A stretch of DNA of 64,000 nt from Quillaja saponaria (lineage: Eukaryota; Streptophyta; Magnoliopsida; Fabales; Quillajaceae): the NCBI GenBank assembly GCA_029379385.1, contig CM055612.1, positions 17,918,001 through 17,982,000 of the forward strand, in the 5' to 3' direction. Below, one piece after another: positions 12,061 to 22,900 of this stretch. The stretch's first letter is position 1, and each line of letters opens with the position of its first letter. The position numbers and the translations under genes are program-made. The notes beneath the pieces are model-generated. The model had not been told where the DNA came from. It searched no databases and was given only the letters and a program-made list of their open reading frames with translations.

Positions 12061-13117
12061 TTGACTAAGAGAAGTGGGAATATCCTGCGTTTTGTTCTTT
12101 GTCTGTCTGAACAAACATTAACATCAATCTGCCCTGTTTGCTGTTGGTTCATCAGAATCTGCCACAGAACATAGGTAAATTTTCCAACTGATCATCCTTG
12201 TTGATTTCGTTCATGCATCAATAATGCAGAATTATCCTTGCTGTTGGTGCTTATTTTCTCTACATTCAAGTAGAATAGCTAGTGTTTGTTTTTATTTACT
12301 TTTCCTCTTTATGGGACTCATACAATCATGGCACTAGGTGCTACTACTTGAATTATGAGAGTGAGACATCATTTGGTTTGTTGAGTTTTTAGAACTTGCT
12401 GCAAAGAGTTTGAGGGAAGATTATCGAGCCAACTAGCTTATAGTTTCATATTTTATTCTTAAAAATTTCCTATGCTTCAAATTAAGAGCTGGTATAGTTT
12501 TTTCCACCCGAGGGGGAGGAGATCAAGTGATTCAAATTTTTTCTTTCTGCTCATGGATTTTTTTTTCTTTCCAAAATACAAGAATTCACACAAATGCTAA
12601 GGAACTTTGAGTACTGTCAAATTAAAATTTACTCATTGATCTTCCAATGTAGAGACAATCTTAGCAAGCGAAATGTGCTAAATACAGCAATTACAATTTA
12701 CAATGACCTGTTACTCTCTCTTTGATACTTACCATCTGTATTTAATTATAACAAACCTAGTTTACTGGGAAATAAATGAGAAAAGGTAAAATTTACTGGT
12801 ATCATGGAAAGCGTAAATTTCCAGTCACTCTAGATCATAAATGGACAGTGCACGAAGACCACCGATTTGATTCTTTGCTTTGTATGTAACTAAATTGCTG
12901 TCTGAAGATTAATGCCGACTGGTTTCTCGTCTTTGAATAGCATAATAACCACTATATATCTAAACCTGAACCCAAGAAAGAAAAGTTTACGAATTATAGT
13001 ATTATATGAGCCTTAACAGCATTCTTGTGTCAGCACTAATATAAGTCAACTCCTGGAATGCAGAATATATTTATTCAATATGCACTAGCTTTGTGTGTGC
13101 ATTGGGCATGAGAGACA
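12060..13117 (+). promoter_or_regulatory. Villin 5' leader with a probable 5' UTR intron
   Basis: Sequence around 12060-12174 resembles a leader exon ending GAACATAG|GTAAAT (donor GT at 12175). A good acceptor GGAATGCAG lies at 13055-13063, 54 bp before the villin ATG (13118), so a 5' UTR intron of about 0.89 kb is likely. A leader intron is a common feature of plant actin-cytoskeleton genes. No TATA box is convincing. Confidence 0.45.
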
Positions 13118-13332
13118 ATGGCCCTTTTCAGTAAGGACTTGGATTCAGTATTCCTGGGCGCAGGAGAAAAGGCGTATCCTCAGATGATTTTCCTTTAAAT
13201 TTCCTTATCTGTTGTTTGATTAGTGTTCTGACTAGAACTCTTTAAGATTCATTTTTCCTTTCTTTAATTTCCTGATGAATGCAATCTAAAACTCCCAACT
13301 CTGCTTCAACTTGGTTTAGCTACTGTCTACAG

Positions 13333-13364
<32 letters not shown>

Positions 13365-13994
13365 AAACTATTAGAATTAGGCACTTTGCCTACTTACTGA
13401 ATGAATATTCAACCAAATATACTTAGAAAAGCAGCTAATTGTGTATTCTAAGCTGCAAGTGGAAGCACCTTGAAAATTATTGATAGACTTGTATACTTGT
13501 TTTGCTTGGAGAATGTTTCACCAACTATTATACTTCAAGATGCACCATATTTATCCATTCAAGTTTCTTGCTTTTATCCTTACCTTTATATTGTTAGAGG
13601 TTTAGAAATCTGGTGCATTGAGAGCCTCCGGTTATTTCCTATCCCAAAGTCCTCCCATGGAAAGTTCTACACTGGAAGTGCATATTTAGTTCTGAATGTA
13701 AGCTTAATCCACTTCATTTCCACGTTGGTATTTTAAGAAATTGATTTCTTAGTGTTTGAAGATTTACTGAACTTCCACTACAGGTGAAGTTCACCTGAAT
13801 TTCGCAGCTTTAGTGGCAGCTTGTCAATATGAGCCTTCTTATTTTTCTTCTTAATTGTTCATCTATGTTGCCTTGGCAATATATTGATCATGACTCATGA
13901 CCTTTTTACCTGTTTGTGGAAACAGACAGTTTTTCCAAAAACCGGTCCTCCTCAGCATGACATACATTATTGGCTGGGAAACGATTCAAACAAG
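13118..13994 (+). other. VLN1: Villin exons 1-3 (start of gelsolin repeat 1)
   Basis: Exon 1 encodes [18 protein letters not shown]. It ends GC|GTATCC, and exon 2 supplies the A, giving [12 protein letters not shown]. Exon 2 carries the [15 protein letters not shown] core strand and exon 3 the DIHYWLG motif of G1. This start is chosen because the M-(A/S)-x-x-x-KD(L/I)D-x-(A/V)F opening is typical of plant villins and no upstream in-frame extension is needed. Confidence 0.9.
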
Positions 13995-16900
13995 GTTTTC
14001 ATCCTTTTACCCTTTATCTACAGATTCCCTTTCATTGGAAATATAATATTGTTTTTCTGAAATAAGTGCCTTAAGGGCATTTGATAAGGTGCCATGTACA
14101 GAAATTATTTTTCCATTTCATGCAGTGGTTTGTTTTTATTATGGTGATGCATAATTAGTGGATTCCTGCTTTTGGTATGCTTAGGAACTACAGCTGCACT
14201 TATTGCACGGTTGGTATAAATACTTATTTGTATAGGGGGCATTTGGGTCTTTATCCTTTAGGAGAATTGTAATTGTTTAAATTAATACAAGATATTTTTC
14301 TCACAGATCTTCATGGTATCAGAGCCACAAAGAGAAACCCTAGCCTTCACTGCCACCATTGACAGCCGTTAACCACCGTTGATTACTGTTTACCGGTGTT
14401 GACTATACTCTTAGCTGCTTACCTTTTCAATTGTATGCCATTATGATCTCTTGATTTGAAGACTCATTTGGATCTTCTTCTCGATAATTGTTCCTTTATT
14501 GTTCCTCTTAAGGTTTTTGGGTATGTCTTCTTTGTGCATGAGTATAGAAAGGATATTAGTAAACTTGATCTGAGAACTCTTAAATGCGTTTTTATTGAGT
14601 ACTCTGCTACTCAAAAGGGATATAAGTGCTACCACCCCCTACCAGGACCTCAGGAAGACTTTCGTTAGCTTGGATGTCACATTTAGGGAATCCGATACTT
14701 ATTTCTCCTCAGGAGGAGAGCCATAGTGAGGAGGAGTTGACTTATAATAGTCAGGGGGAGTGGATATCATCTTTGGAGGAGAGTAACAGGGAGAAAAAAG
14801 ATGAAGAGATTGTAAATAAGGAAGATGTATCTTAAGCTAGAAAAGAAAGTGTAACTGAGGTTGAGAAAGGGAATGATGATGAAACTCATACTTGCAGTGA
14901 GACTTTTATGAGACTAGAAATGATGATTTGCTTACATATAGACCCATGAAACAAAAAGTTACAACCATTGAATGAGCTTTACCTAGCCAAGAGTTAGTCC
15001 CAAACTTAGTATCACAACCAACACAATTTCCTTTAACTCGTAAGTCTTTAATCCCTGCTTCTACTTCTTCAAATTCTACTTGTAATTCTTCTGTTACTCA
15101 TGATATTGATCTTCTTGTTGCAACTAGGAAAGGAGTTAGAACATGTACTCAACATCCTATTTCTAACCATGTCTCATTTAACTCATTGTTTCCATCCTAT
15201 AGAGTTTTTGTGTCTTCTTTGGTCTTTATATCTATTCTACAAAGTTGTAGGGAAGCACTTACTGAACCTAAATGGAAGGAAGCGCTTACTGAAGAAATGA
15301 AAGCCCTTCTCAGAAATGATACTTGGGAACTTACTAAATGGGAAGAAGCACTTATAGTTGGCTGTAAATGAGTTTTTACCATTAAAGTTGATGGAACAGT
15401 TGAAAGATACAAAGCACTAGTTGCAATGGGGATCACTCAAACTTACGAGGTGGATTATCAAGAGACTTTTGCTCTTGTTGCTAAAATGAATTCCATTAAA
15501 GTTCTCATCTCGTATGTTGCCAGTCTTGGTTGGGATTTGTAGCAACTGGATGTGAAGACTGCTTTCTTGCATGGAGATTTTGCTGAGGAAGTTTACATGG
15601 AGATTTCTTATAGTTTTTCTTATCAGAAGACTAAAGGAAAAGTATGCAAACTGAAGAAGTCTTTTTATGGTCTCAAGCAATCTCTTAGTGTATGATTTGA
15701 TAAATTTAGAGTAACAATGTTATCTTTTGGGTATCAACAGAGTAGTGTTGATCACACTATGTTCATTAAACAATGCAATGGGAAGATTGTTATTCTTATT
15801 GTTTATGTTGATGATATAGTTGCGATAGGAGATAATCCTGCGGAAGTGTTCAGACTAAAGAAGCACCTTGCTAGAGAGTTTGAGATAAAGGACTAGGGAA
15901 AACTATGGTACTTTTTGGGAATTGAAGTAGCTCAGTCTGAAAGTGATATTTTGTTATCCCAAAAGAACTATTTTCTTGACCTTCTTAAGATTGGTATGCT
16001 TGTATGTTGGCCTGCTGGCACACTTACTGAAGCTAATTTTAAGATGTAGTATAGTTATGGGCGACATGTTGATAGGGTGAGATACCCAAGATTGGTTGGT
16101 AAGTTAATTTATCTAATATACATTCGCCCAGACATAGCTTATGTCATTAGTATGGTGAGCCAATTTATATATAATCTTCATTCCACTCACTTAGATGCAG
16201 CTCATCACATATTGAAATATTTGAAATTTGCTCCAGAAAATGGACTATTTTTTGAGATCATGGAAGCTTAAAGATTGAAGTTATATCGATATAGACTGGG
16301 TTGGGTCACTTGATAATAGGAGATACTTTTTGGATTATTGCACCTTTGTTGTTGGAAATCTAGTTTCATGGAGAAGTAAGAAACAAACTATGGTTGCCAG
16401 ATCAAGTGCAGAAGTGGCTATAAAGTAATGACACATGGAACTTGTGAGTTACCGTGGCTAAAGAAGCTAATGCAAGATGTTAGTCTAGCCTGGGAAGAAC
16501 CTTTTATATTGTACCGTGACAATATTGTTGCTATTAACAGAGTTCATAATCCAGTCCAGCATTATAAGACAAAATACATTGAGATTGATAGTCATTTTAT
16601 TAAGGAAAAGCTAGATACGAGATTAATTTGTATACCTTTTGTAAGGTTTGAGAATCAGCTAGCGGATATCTTCACTAAAGATCTTGGTAGCTGTGATTTT
16701 CACCCTATTGTTTGCAAGATGAGCATGGGAGATATCTATGCTCCGTCTTGAAGGGGAGTGTTGGTGTAAATACTTTTTTGTATAGGGGCAGTTGGGTCTT
16801 TGCCCTTTAGGAGTATAGATAGATTGTAATTGTTTGAATTTACAAGGAAGATATTTTTCTCACAAAACTTCATGCACCTTATGGAGAATCATTAGAGCAC

Positions 16901-19900
16901 TGTTAAAATTAAAAGGTATATAACTACTAACATACATACATACAAAATAATTGTTCATACCTGATGCCTTGTGGAGCCTGGATTCTCAACATGAAACTTG
17001 TTTATTAACTTCACTTTCTTCACTGGCAACACAAGTCTTTTGCTTACATGGGTTCCTTTAAAGAACGGGTTGATGGTTGAAATGTATGATTTATTAATTA
17101 TGGGTTCTCCTTTTAGAATTTTATTTTTTTGTGGCAGGAGATAGGACTTTTGGAATAAGAAATGGATACCCAGAAACAGATTCAAAGTAAAAGCTGCTGC
17201 AGAATGAAGTTTTTCCATGGGAAATGTGACTGAAAATTTGATACATTTGATCAACACAAACCTGATTTGTTCTTCAATATGGTGCTAGGTGCCCATTTAG
17301 ATTGAAATATATTGCAAGGACAAATGTGACTGAAAATTATCAGCTTTGATTAGGAGCATTAACATGAACCTTTGTTCTTAAAGATACATTCAGAGATAGA
17401 AATGAGCATAGAAGTAGGAAAATATATAGATTTGATATTGATATTTTACGGAGCATTAACATGAACCTTTGTTCTTAATCCACATCAATTACGGTATTTT
17501 ACACTTGACGACTGCATTGGCAGGAGGACTCAGGCCTGGCATCGGATAAAGCGTTGGAATTGGATGCAGCCTTAGGATCATGCAGTGTGCAATATAGGGA
17601 AATCCAAGCCTTAGAATCACAGAGATTTTTGTCGTACTTCAAACCTTGTATTATACCTGTTGAAGGAGTATATACCTCACAAAAGGGGAATTTAAATGGT
17701 CAATACCAAGTCAGCTTGTTGACATGCAAGGGAGACCATGTTGTTCGTGTGAAAGAAGTAAGCAAGTTTGAACTAATTGCTTATAACTCAAAATAGTCTT
17801 CTGCCCTACATTGCTCAGCTGCACTTATGTTGTGAAACATTAGTATCTGTGTATTAAAACTGTTATTTGGTGTACGATTCCTGATTCCTATAAATGGATA
17901 AATGTTTACTGCAAACTTCCGATAATATTGATTATGTAGTCCAAGTTAATATGTTTGACTTGATGTTTTAGGAAAGAATGTCACAGAATTAAGCGGTTCT
18001 GGTCTAACTTCTGAGTTGCCCAATTTCTTGGTTTTACGTTCTCATAGTTTCCTTAATAATGTGCATGTTCATCAGGTGTCCTTTTCACGGTCATCATTGA
18101 ATCACGATGATGTATTCATACTTGACACTGCATCAAAGATTTTTCTCTTTAGTGGGTGCAATTCTAGCATTCAAGAAAGAGCTAAAGCACTAGATGTTGT
18201 TCAGTACATCAAAGAGAATAAGCACAATGGGAACTGTGAGGTGGCCACTTTAGGTTGGAACATTTACTTGCTTTTGTTTTCTTTTTCCCTTTCCTAAGGA
18301 GAACATGTTGTTAATCTTATATGTAAGATTGATGCAGAGGATGGAAAATTCGTTGGTGATACTGATGTGGGTGAATTCTGGAGTTTCTTTGGTGGTTATG
18401 CTCCAATCCCTCGGAACTTGCCTTCTTTTGCTGAGAAACAATCTGATGCTCCATTTATAAAGTTATTTTGGTGAGATTTCCTTAATTGCAAATTTTTTCT
18501 ATGTGTGCATGCGCGAGAGCAAGTGGTTATCTTATGTACATCATATTTAAAGATTCTGGTGAGATTTTCTTAATTTTAAAAGATTCATGTCATGTAGCCG
18601 ATCCCAACTAGTTTGAGATTTAAGACTTAGTTTAGTTGAGTTGAGTTGTATCATCATTGTTTGTGTGTGTTTCTGCATGCAATCCCTTAATCTTAAGAGA
18701 TTTGCATGTGTGGTTTTCATTGTGTGCATGTGTAAATTTGCACCAAAAGACGTGTGTGTGTGTGACCTGGTGCACTTGTGCATTATTGTCTTGTCTGTGT
18801 GTGTTGAGAATCTATAGTAACTCTTAATATGTAACACTGCAAGGAAAATGCGAAGCAGGTATTGTTAAGACTCAAAGGAAAATGAACTACTCAATATAGG
18901 GCGATAAGCTTAATATCCCAGCCAACTCAATTCTGTTTGGACAAATAATGATAGTTTGCTCATCTCGGCAGGATAACTACGCAGGGTAAGCTATGTCAAA
19001 CAGGAAGCAACTCATTGAATAAAGATATGCTAGAGACAAACAAGTGTTATATGTTGGACTGTGGTGCTGAGATTTTTGTTTGGATGGGAAGACAAACGTC
19101 AATTACAGAAAGAAAAACATCTACCTCAGCTATTGAAGTAAGAGCTTATTCCTGGCTTCCTCTCTCCCTTTCTGCTCTACTAGAAATCCCACAAAATCAA
19201 CAGAGTGATGTTGGAATAGTTGTGAAGTGAATGCACTGGTAAATGGGTTTTCTAGTCTAAAGGAGTTATGAGTATGTTACTTAGGAATGTTGGAAGAGAC
19301 ATGCTTTGACCATGCTGCACCTTTGATATATGATGGAATAACAAAACTAAGAGTTCCAATTACAATGATGATCAATTGGAAATCTCTCACCATTGAAGTT
19401 AAATGACTCTTTCGAGAAATAGAATTTGAAATTAATTTTCAGTAGACAGATGTCATCTCCGGTATTAGCTCAAGCCGTACACTATCATCTGTAAGCGTAC
19501 TCTAATCACCTCCATCAGCCTCATCTTTGCAACTGCTAGTTGAATTGTCCCTATTCACCTGCCATCTTATACTAGTCTTCAGTCACTTATGCTAGTTGAT
19601 CCATCTTTCAGTAATCAATAGTCATCCTTTCATCACGTGTAAAATTCTGTGCGACTGAACACAGGGAAGTTATAAAAGAATGTAGCACTTCTTTGAATAT
19701 TTTATTTTCTCCTGTGAGAACTCTGGAACCCACAATCTCAATTTTCTTACTCTTTTTATCAATGTACAACAGCTATTATTAATGTTATTTTTATCATCAA
19801 ACAATAGTTTTAACACAATTAAGTTATTATCAAATGCTTTAGGATTATAAGATAACAAATATATATATAATATAATCCCACTTACTAGAGGGAAAATGTA

Positions 19901-22900
19901 TTATACGGGAAGGCTGTATTCCACTGAATGTAGCTGGGTATGTTTGCTTATAGGTGGTATTATGGGCATTGTCCCCCTTCTCAATGCTTTCTGTTCGTTA
20001 ACAGGGTTTCCTTAGAAATGATGGTAGATCAAACAAGGTGCATTTAACGTTTCTATCTGAAGGTCTAGAAAGCGCTTCATTTATGTCACACTTTGGTAAT
20101 TGGCCTAAAACAGCAGAGCCTAAGCTGTATGAAGAAGGTCGAGAAAAAGTGGCAGGTTTGTGTTTAAATTTTTGGAACAAAAAGCTATAGCCATTGTAAG
20201 TGCATATGATATTCTTTCAATTTCATTGTTTCAGCGATATTCAAGCAACAAGGTTTTGATGTCAAAGAGCTTCCTGCAGAAGATAGCGAGCCATTCATAG
20301 ATTGTGGAGGCACACTAAAAGTAGCTTCTTTCTAAAAAATTGGTCCAGGGATCTTTCTGTTTTACCATCATATGTTCTTTACCTGTAGTCACACAGTTTT
20401 CTAATCACAGGTTTGGCGGGTAAATGGTGATGAATTGTCCCTTCTTTCAGATCCAGAACAGACAAAGCTTTTCAGTGGGGATTGCTATATTATTCATTAT
20501 ACATTTCCTGACAGTGGAAGGGAGGCTAATCTATTTTATGCATGGCTTGGCTGCGAAAGTGTAATGGTAAGCGTGGTGTAGTATGTGTTGAGGAAGATTT
20601 TTGTGCTGGAATTCATTGGGTTATTATTATTTTTACTGTTGTAACATAAAATATTATTGGTAGTTTATATAAACTTAGTTTGTTTCTAAGAAATTAAGAG
20701 GAAGAAAGGAAATTGATTAGTTTATGTAGCAAAGTACGTTATTAAAAGCTATTAGAAGGGTCTTTGACAAGTGAATGTGCAAACTTCCTTTGGCCCATAT
20801 TCAGGGCATGCGGTCCTCTGTCAGTGGATTGATTCTCTGGTTGTTCAGCAGCTCCGAATCGAATGTTATGCTGATATAGATCACGGCATGTTGTCATAAT
20901 TGTACAATTCATACGGTTCAGGGGTCATTGATTTGTAGAGATTAATGAATCGGTTGAAAGACTAAATCGGTAGGTGAATTGCGATTCAAGCATGCCAATC
21001 GTAGAATCGCACTGAAATGACGATTCAACCGGAAGACTAAAAATCACATTTTACATTTTTATATAAAAATAAAAAAACTGAAAAAAACTAATTAATAGAA
21101 GATGAAGGGCCCCAAAGGGAGGTGGTTTACTTAGTGGACAATGATGATAATGACGAGGAAGATGAATTTAATCATCTTTGTTGTTAAATTTTTTTGCATG
21201 ATTCAAGATAACCTATAAGTTAGCTAGAAAGAAATAGATGATGATTTTTGCTTCATTTTGATAGTTATTTTTTGTATATACTTTATGTTCTTTTTTCTTT
21301 TAGACACATAATACTTCTTAGAGGTGTTTTTGTTGGTAAAAAGTTGTGAGATAGCCCAAACATATTGATTAATGAAATTATATTTTGTTCTTACGACATG
21401 ATGGGAGTATCATTCCATTGTTATTATGATGCAAGATGAATTATTTTCCAATCTACTTTCTTTGTAATATGTTTATTTATTAATTTTACCATTTTAAAAA
21501 AATGGACTGAATACTACGATTCACAATTCATAAAAATAGGATTTTGATTCACGATTTGACAACTATCATCACGATGCTAGAACCTTTGAGTGGTCCATCG
21601 GCACCTAGTATCCCTGCCTATCTTGGAGGTCCAAGTGTCGATTCTCCTAGAAGGCCTACTTGGGGGTTTATTCTCCCTTCCCCACCCACCCCCCACCCCC
21701 CCCCCAAAAAAAAAAAAGAAAAAACTGCATCACAGTGATAATAGTTCTGAGTGTAACTTTTTCAAGTGAAATTGAGAGTCTAATGATCATCTCCTTGTAC
21801 ATTGTTTTGTTGCTGGGGTGTTTTGGGGTTTGCTTTTATTCCTTGTAGTTCTCACCTGGGTTGTGCATGCAATGGTTTATGATCCACTTAACTGCTGCAA
21901 TCTGAATTTTGCAAGTAGAAGGTGTGAAATAGTTTGGATTATTACTACAACTTACTTGATTTGGAATGTGATTGGAAAAGTAGGAGAGTGTTTCAGGTGG
22001 TTGAACAAAGCAGAGTTCTTAGTGCCTTTTACAGTTGGAGTGACATTCATCAGGATTTTACTTCTTCATGTTCATTTCAGGATATTTTTAGAGCTGCCAA
22101 ATTCTGGAAGCGAATTTTCCTTTTTGTTGGTGTGTTTTCTGTCATGTTCCTTGTTGTATACTTCTGTCACCCTCTGGTGTCTCTCTAATAAAATTTCATC
22201 ATTCATAAAAAAAGAAGATAAGAATCTTCCTGAAACTTTTTATTTGTTCTCTCTTTAATGTGTCCGAAGTTTCTCTTTCCATTCCTTAATGAACTTTTAA
22301 CTCTTAATATCTCCTTTTGTTAATTGTTTTCCCTAATTGCAGGAGGACAGAACAGATGCCATATCTCGTATGAATGCTATTGTTGACTCTATCAGGGGGA
22401 ATCCAGCAATGGTTGGTTCTGTTTGGCACTCTTTTTATGTTTCATTTTTGCTTTAGTTGACTAGATGAAAAATGCAAACCAATATGTTTAGAATTTATGT
22501 CCAAATGTCTTTAGATATTTTATTACATCATACTCTACGTGACACTTGTTATGCACAAATGATTTAGGGATTTCTCCTACTTTACGCTGGTTTTCTTTGT
22601 TACCTCCTGTGTGCTATGCAGGCCCAAGTTATTGAGGGTAATGAGCCAGTTCAGTTTTTCTTGATTTTCCAGAGACTAATTATTTTCAAGGTTTGTATTC
22701 CTTCCTCTAATTTTTGCATACTAATATATAAAAAAATGATGTATATTATGTCATACTGATACAAGAGATATGGGAGAGGATGGGCTTCTAAACTCACTAC
22801 AGTCCGAATAGCCAATGCGAAATAAATACCTTATTGTTAAATAAAATAGAATGAGGAAAAGAATTGTGGGCCTGATTGGTGAATCTGGCTCTACACCTAT

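Larger units (their letters stand above)
14204..16877 (+). mobile_element. Ty1/copia retrotransposon relic in villin intron 3
   Basis: The element spans 14209-16872 (2664 bp) and is flanked by the perfect 5-bp target duplication TGCAC (14204-14208 and 16873-16877). It has very short LTRs (105 and 114 bp), a PBS abutting the 5' LTR and a PPT abutting the 3' LTR. Order inside is integrase C-terminus (14441-14670), reverse transcriptase (15230-16060) and RNase H (16340-16720), as in copia pol. Gag, protease and most of integrase are missing. The surviving pol has many in-frame stops and frameshifts, so it cannot move on its own. It has the same orientation as villin and must be spliced out within the 3.5 kb intron. 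Confidence 0.92.
20005..22690 (+). other. VLN1: Villin exons 8-12 (G3 end and G4)
   Basis: Exon 8 (20005-20155) covers the end of G3 with YEEGREKVA. Exon 9 (20235-20320) is the G3-G4 linker. Exon 10 (20411-20566) opens G4 with VWRVNGDE and [10 protein letters not shown]. Exons 11 (22343-22411) and 12 (22622-22690) are both 69 nt, phase 0, encoding the G4 helix ([13 protein letters not shown]) and [19 protein letters not shown]. Confidence 0.92.

Noticed and set aside
21818..22258. A 146-residue plus-strand ORF in villin intron 10
   Set aside because: It lies wholly within an intron whose splice sites are fixed by phase. The translation is Phe/Leu-rich as expected of T-rich intron sequence.
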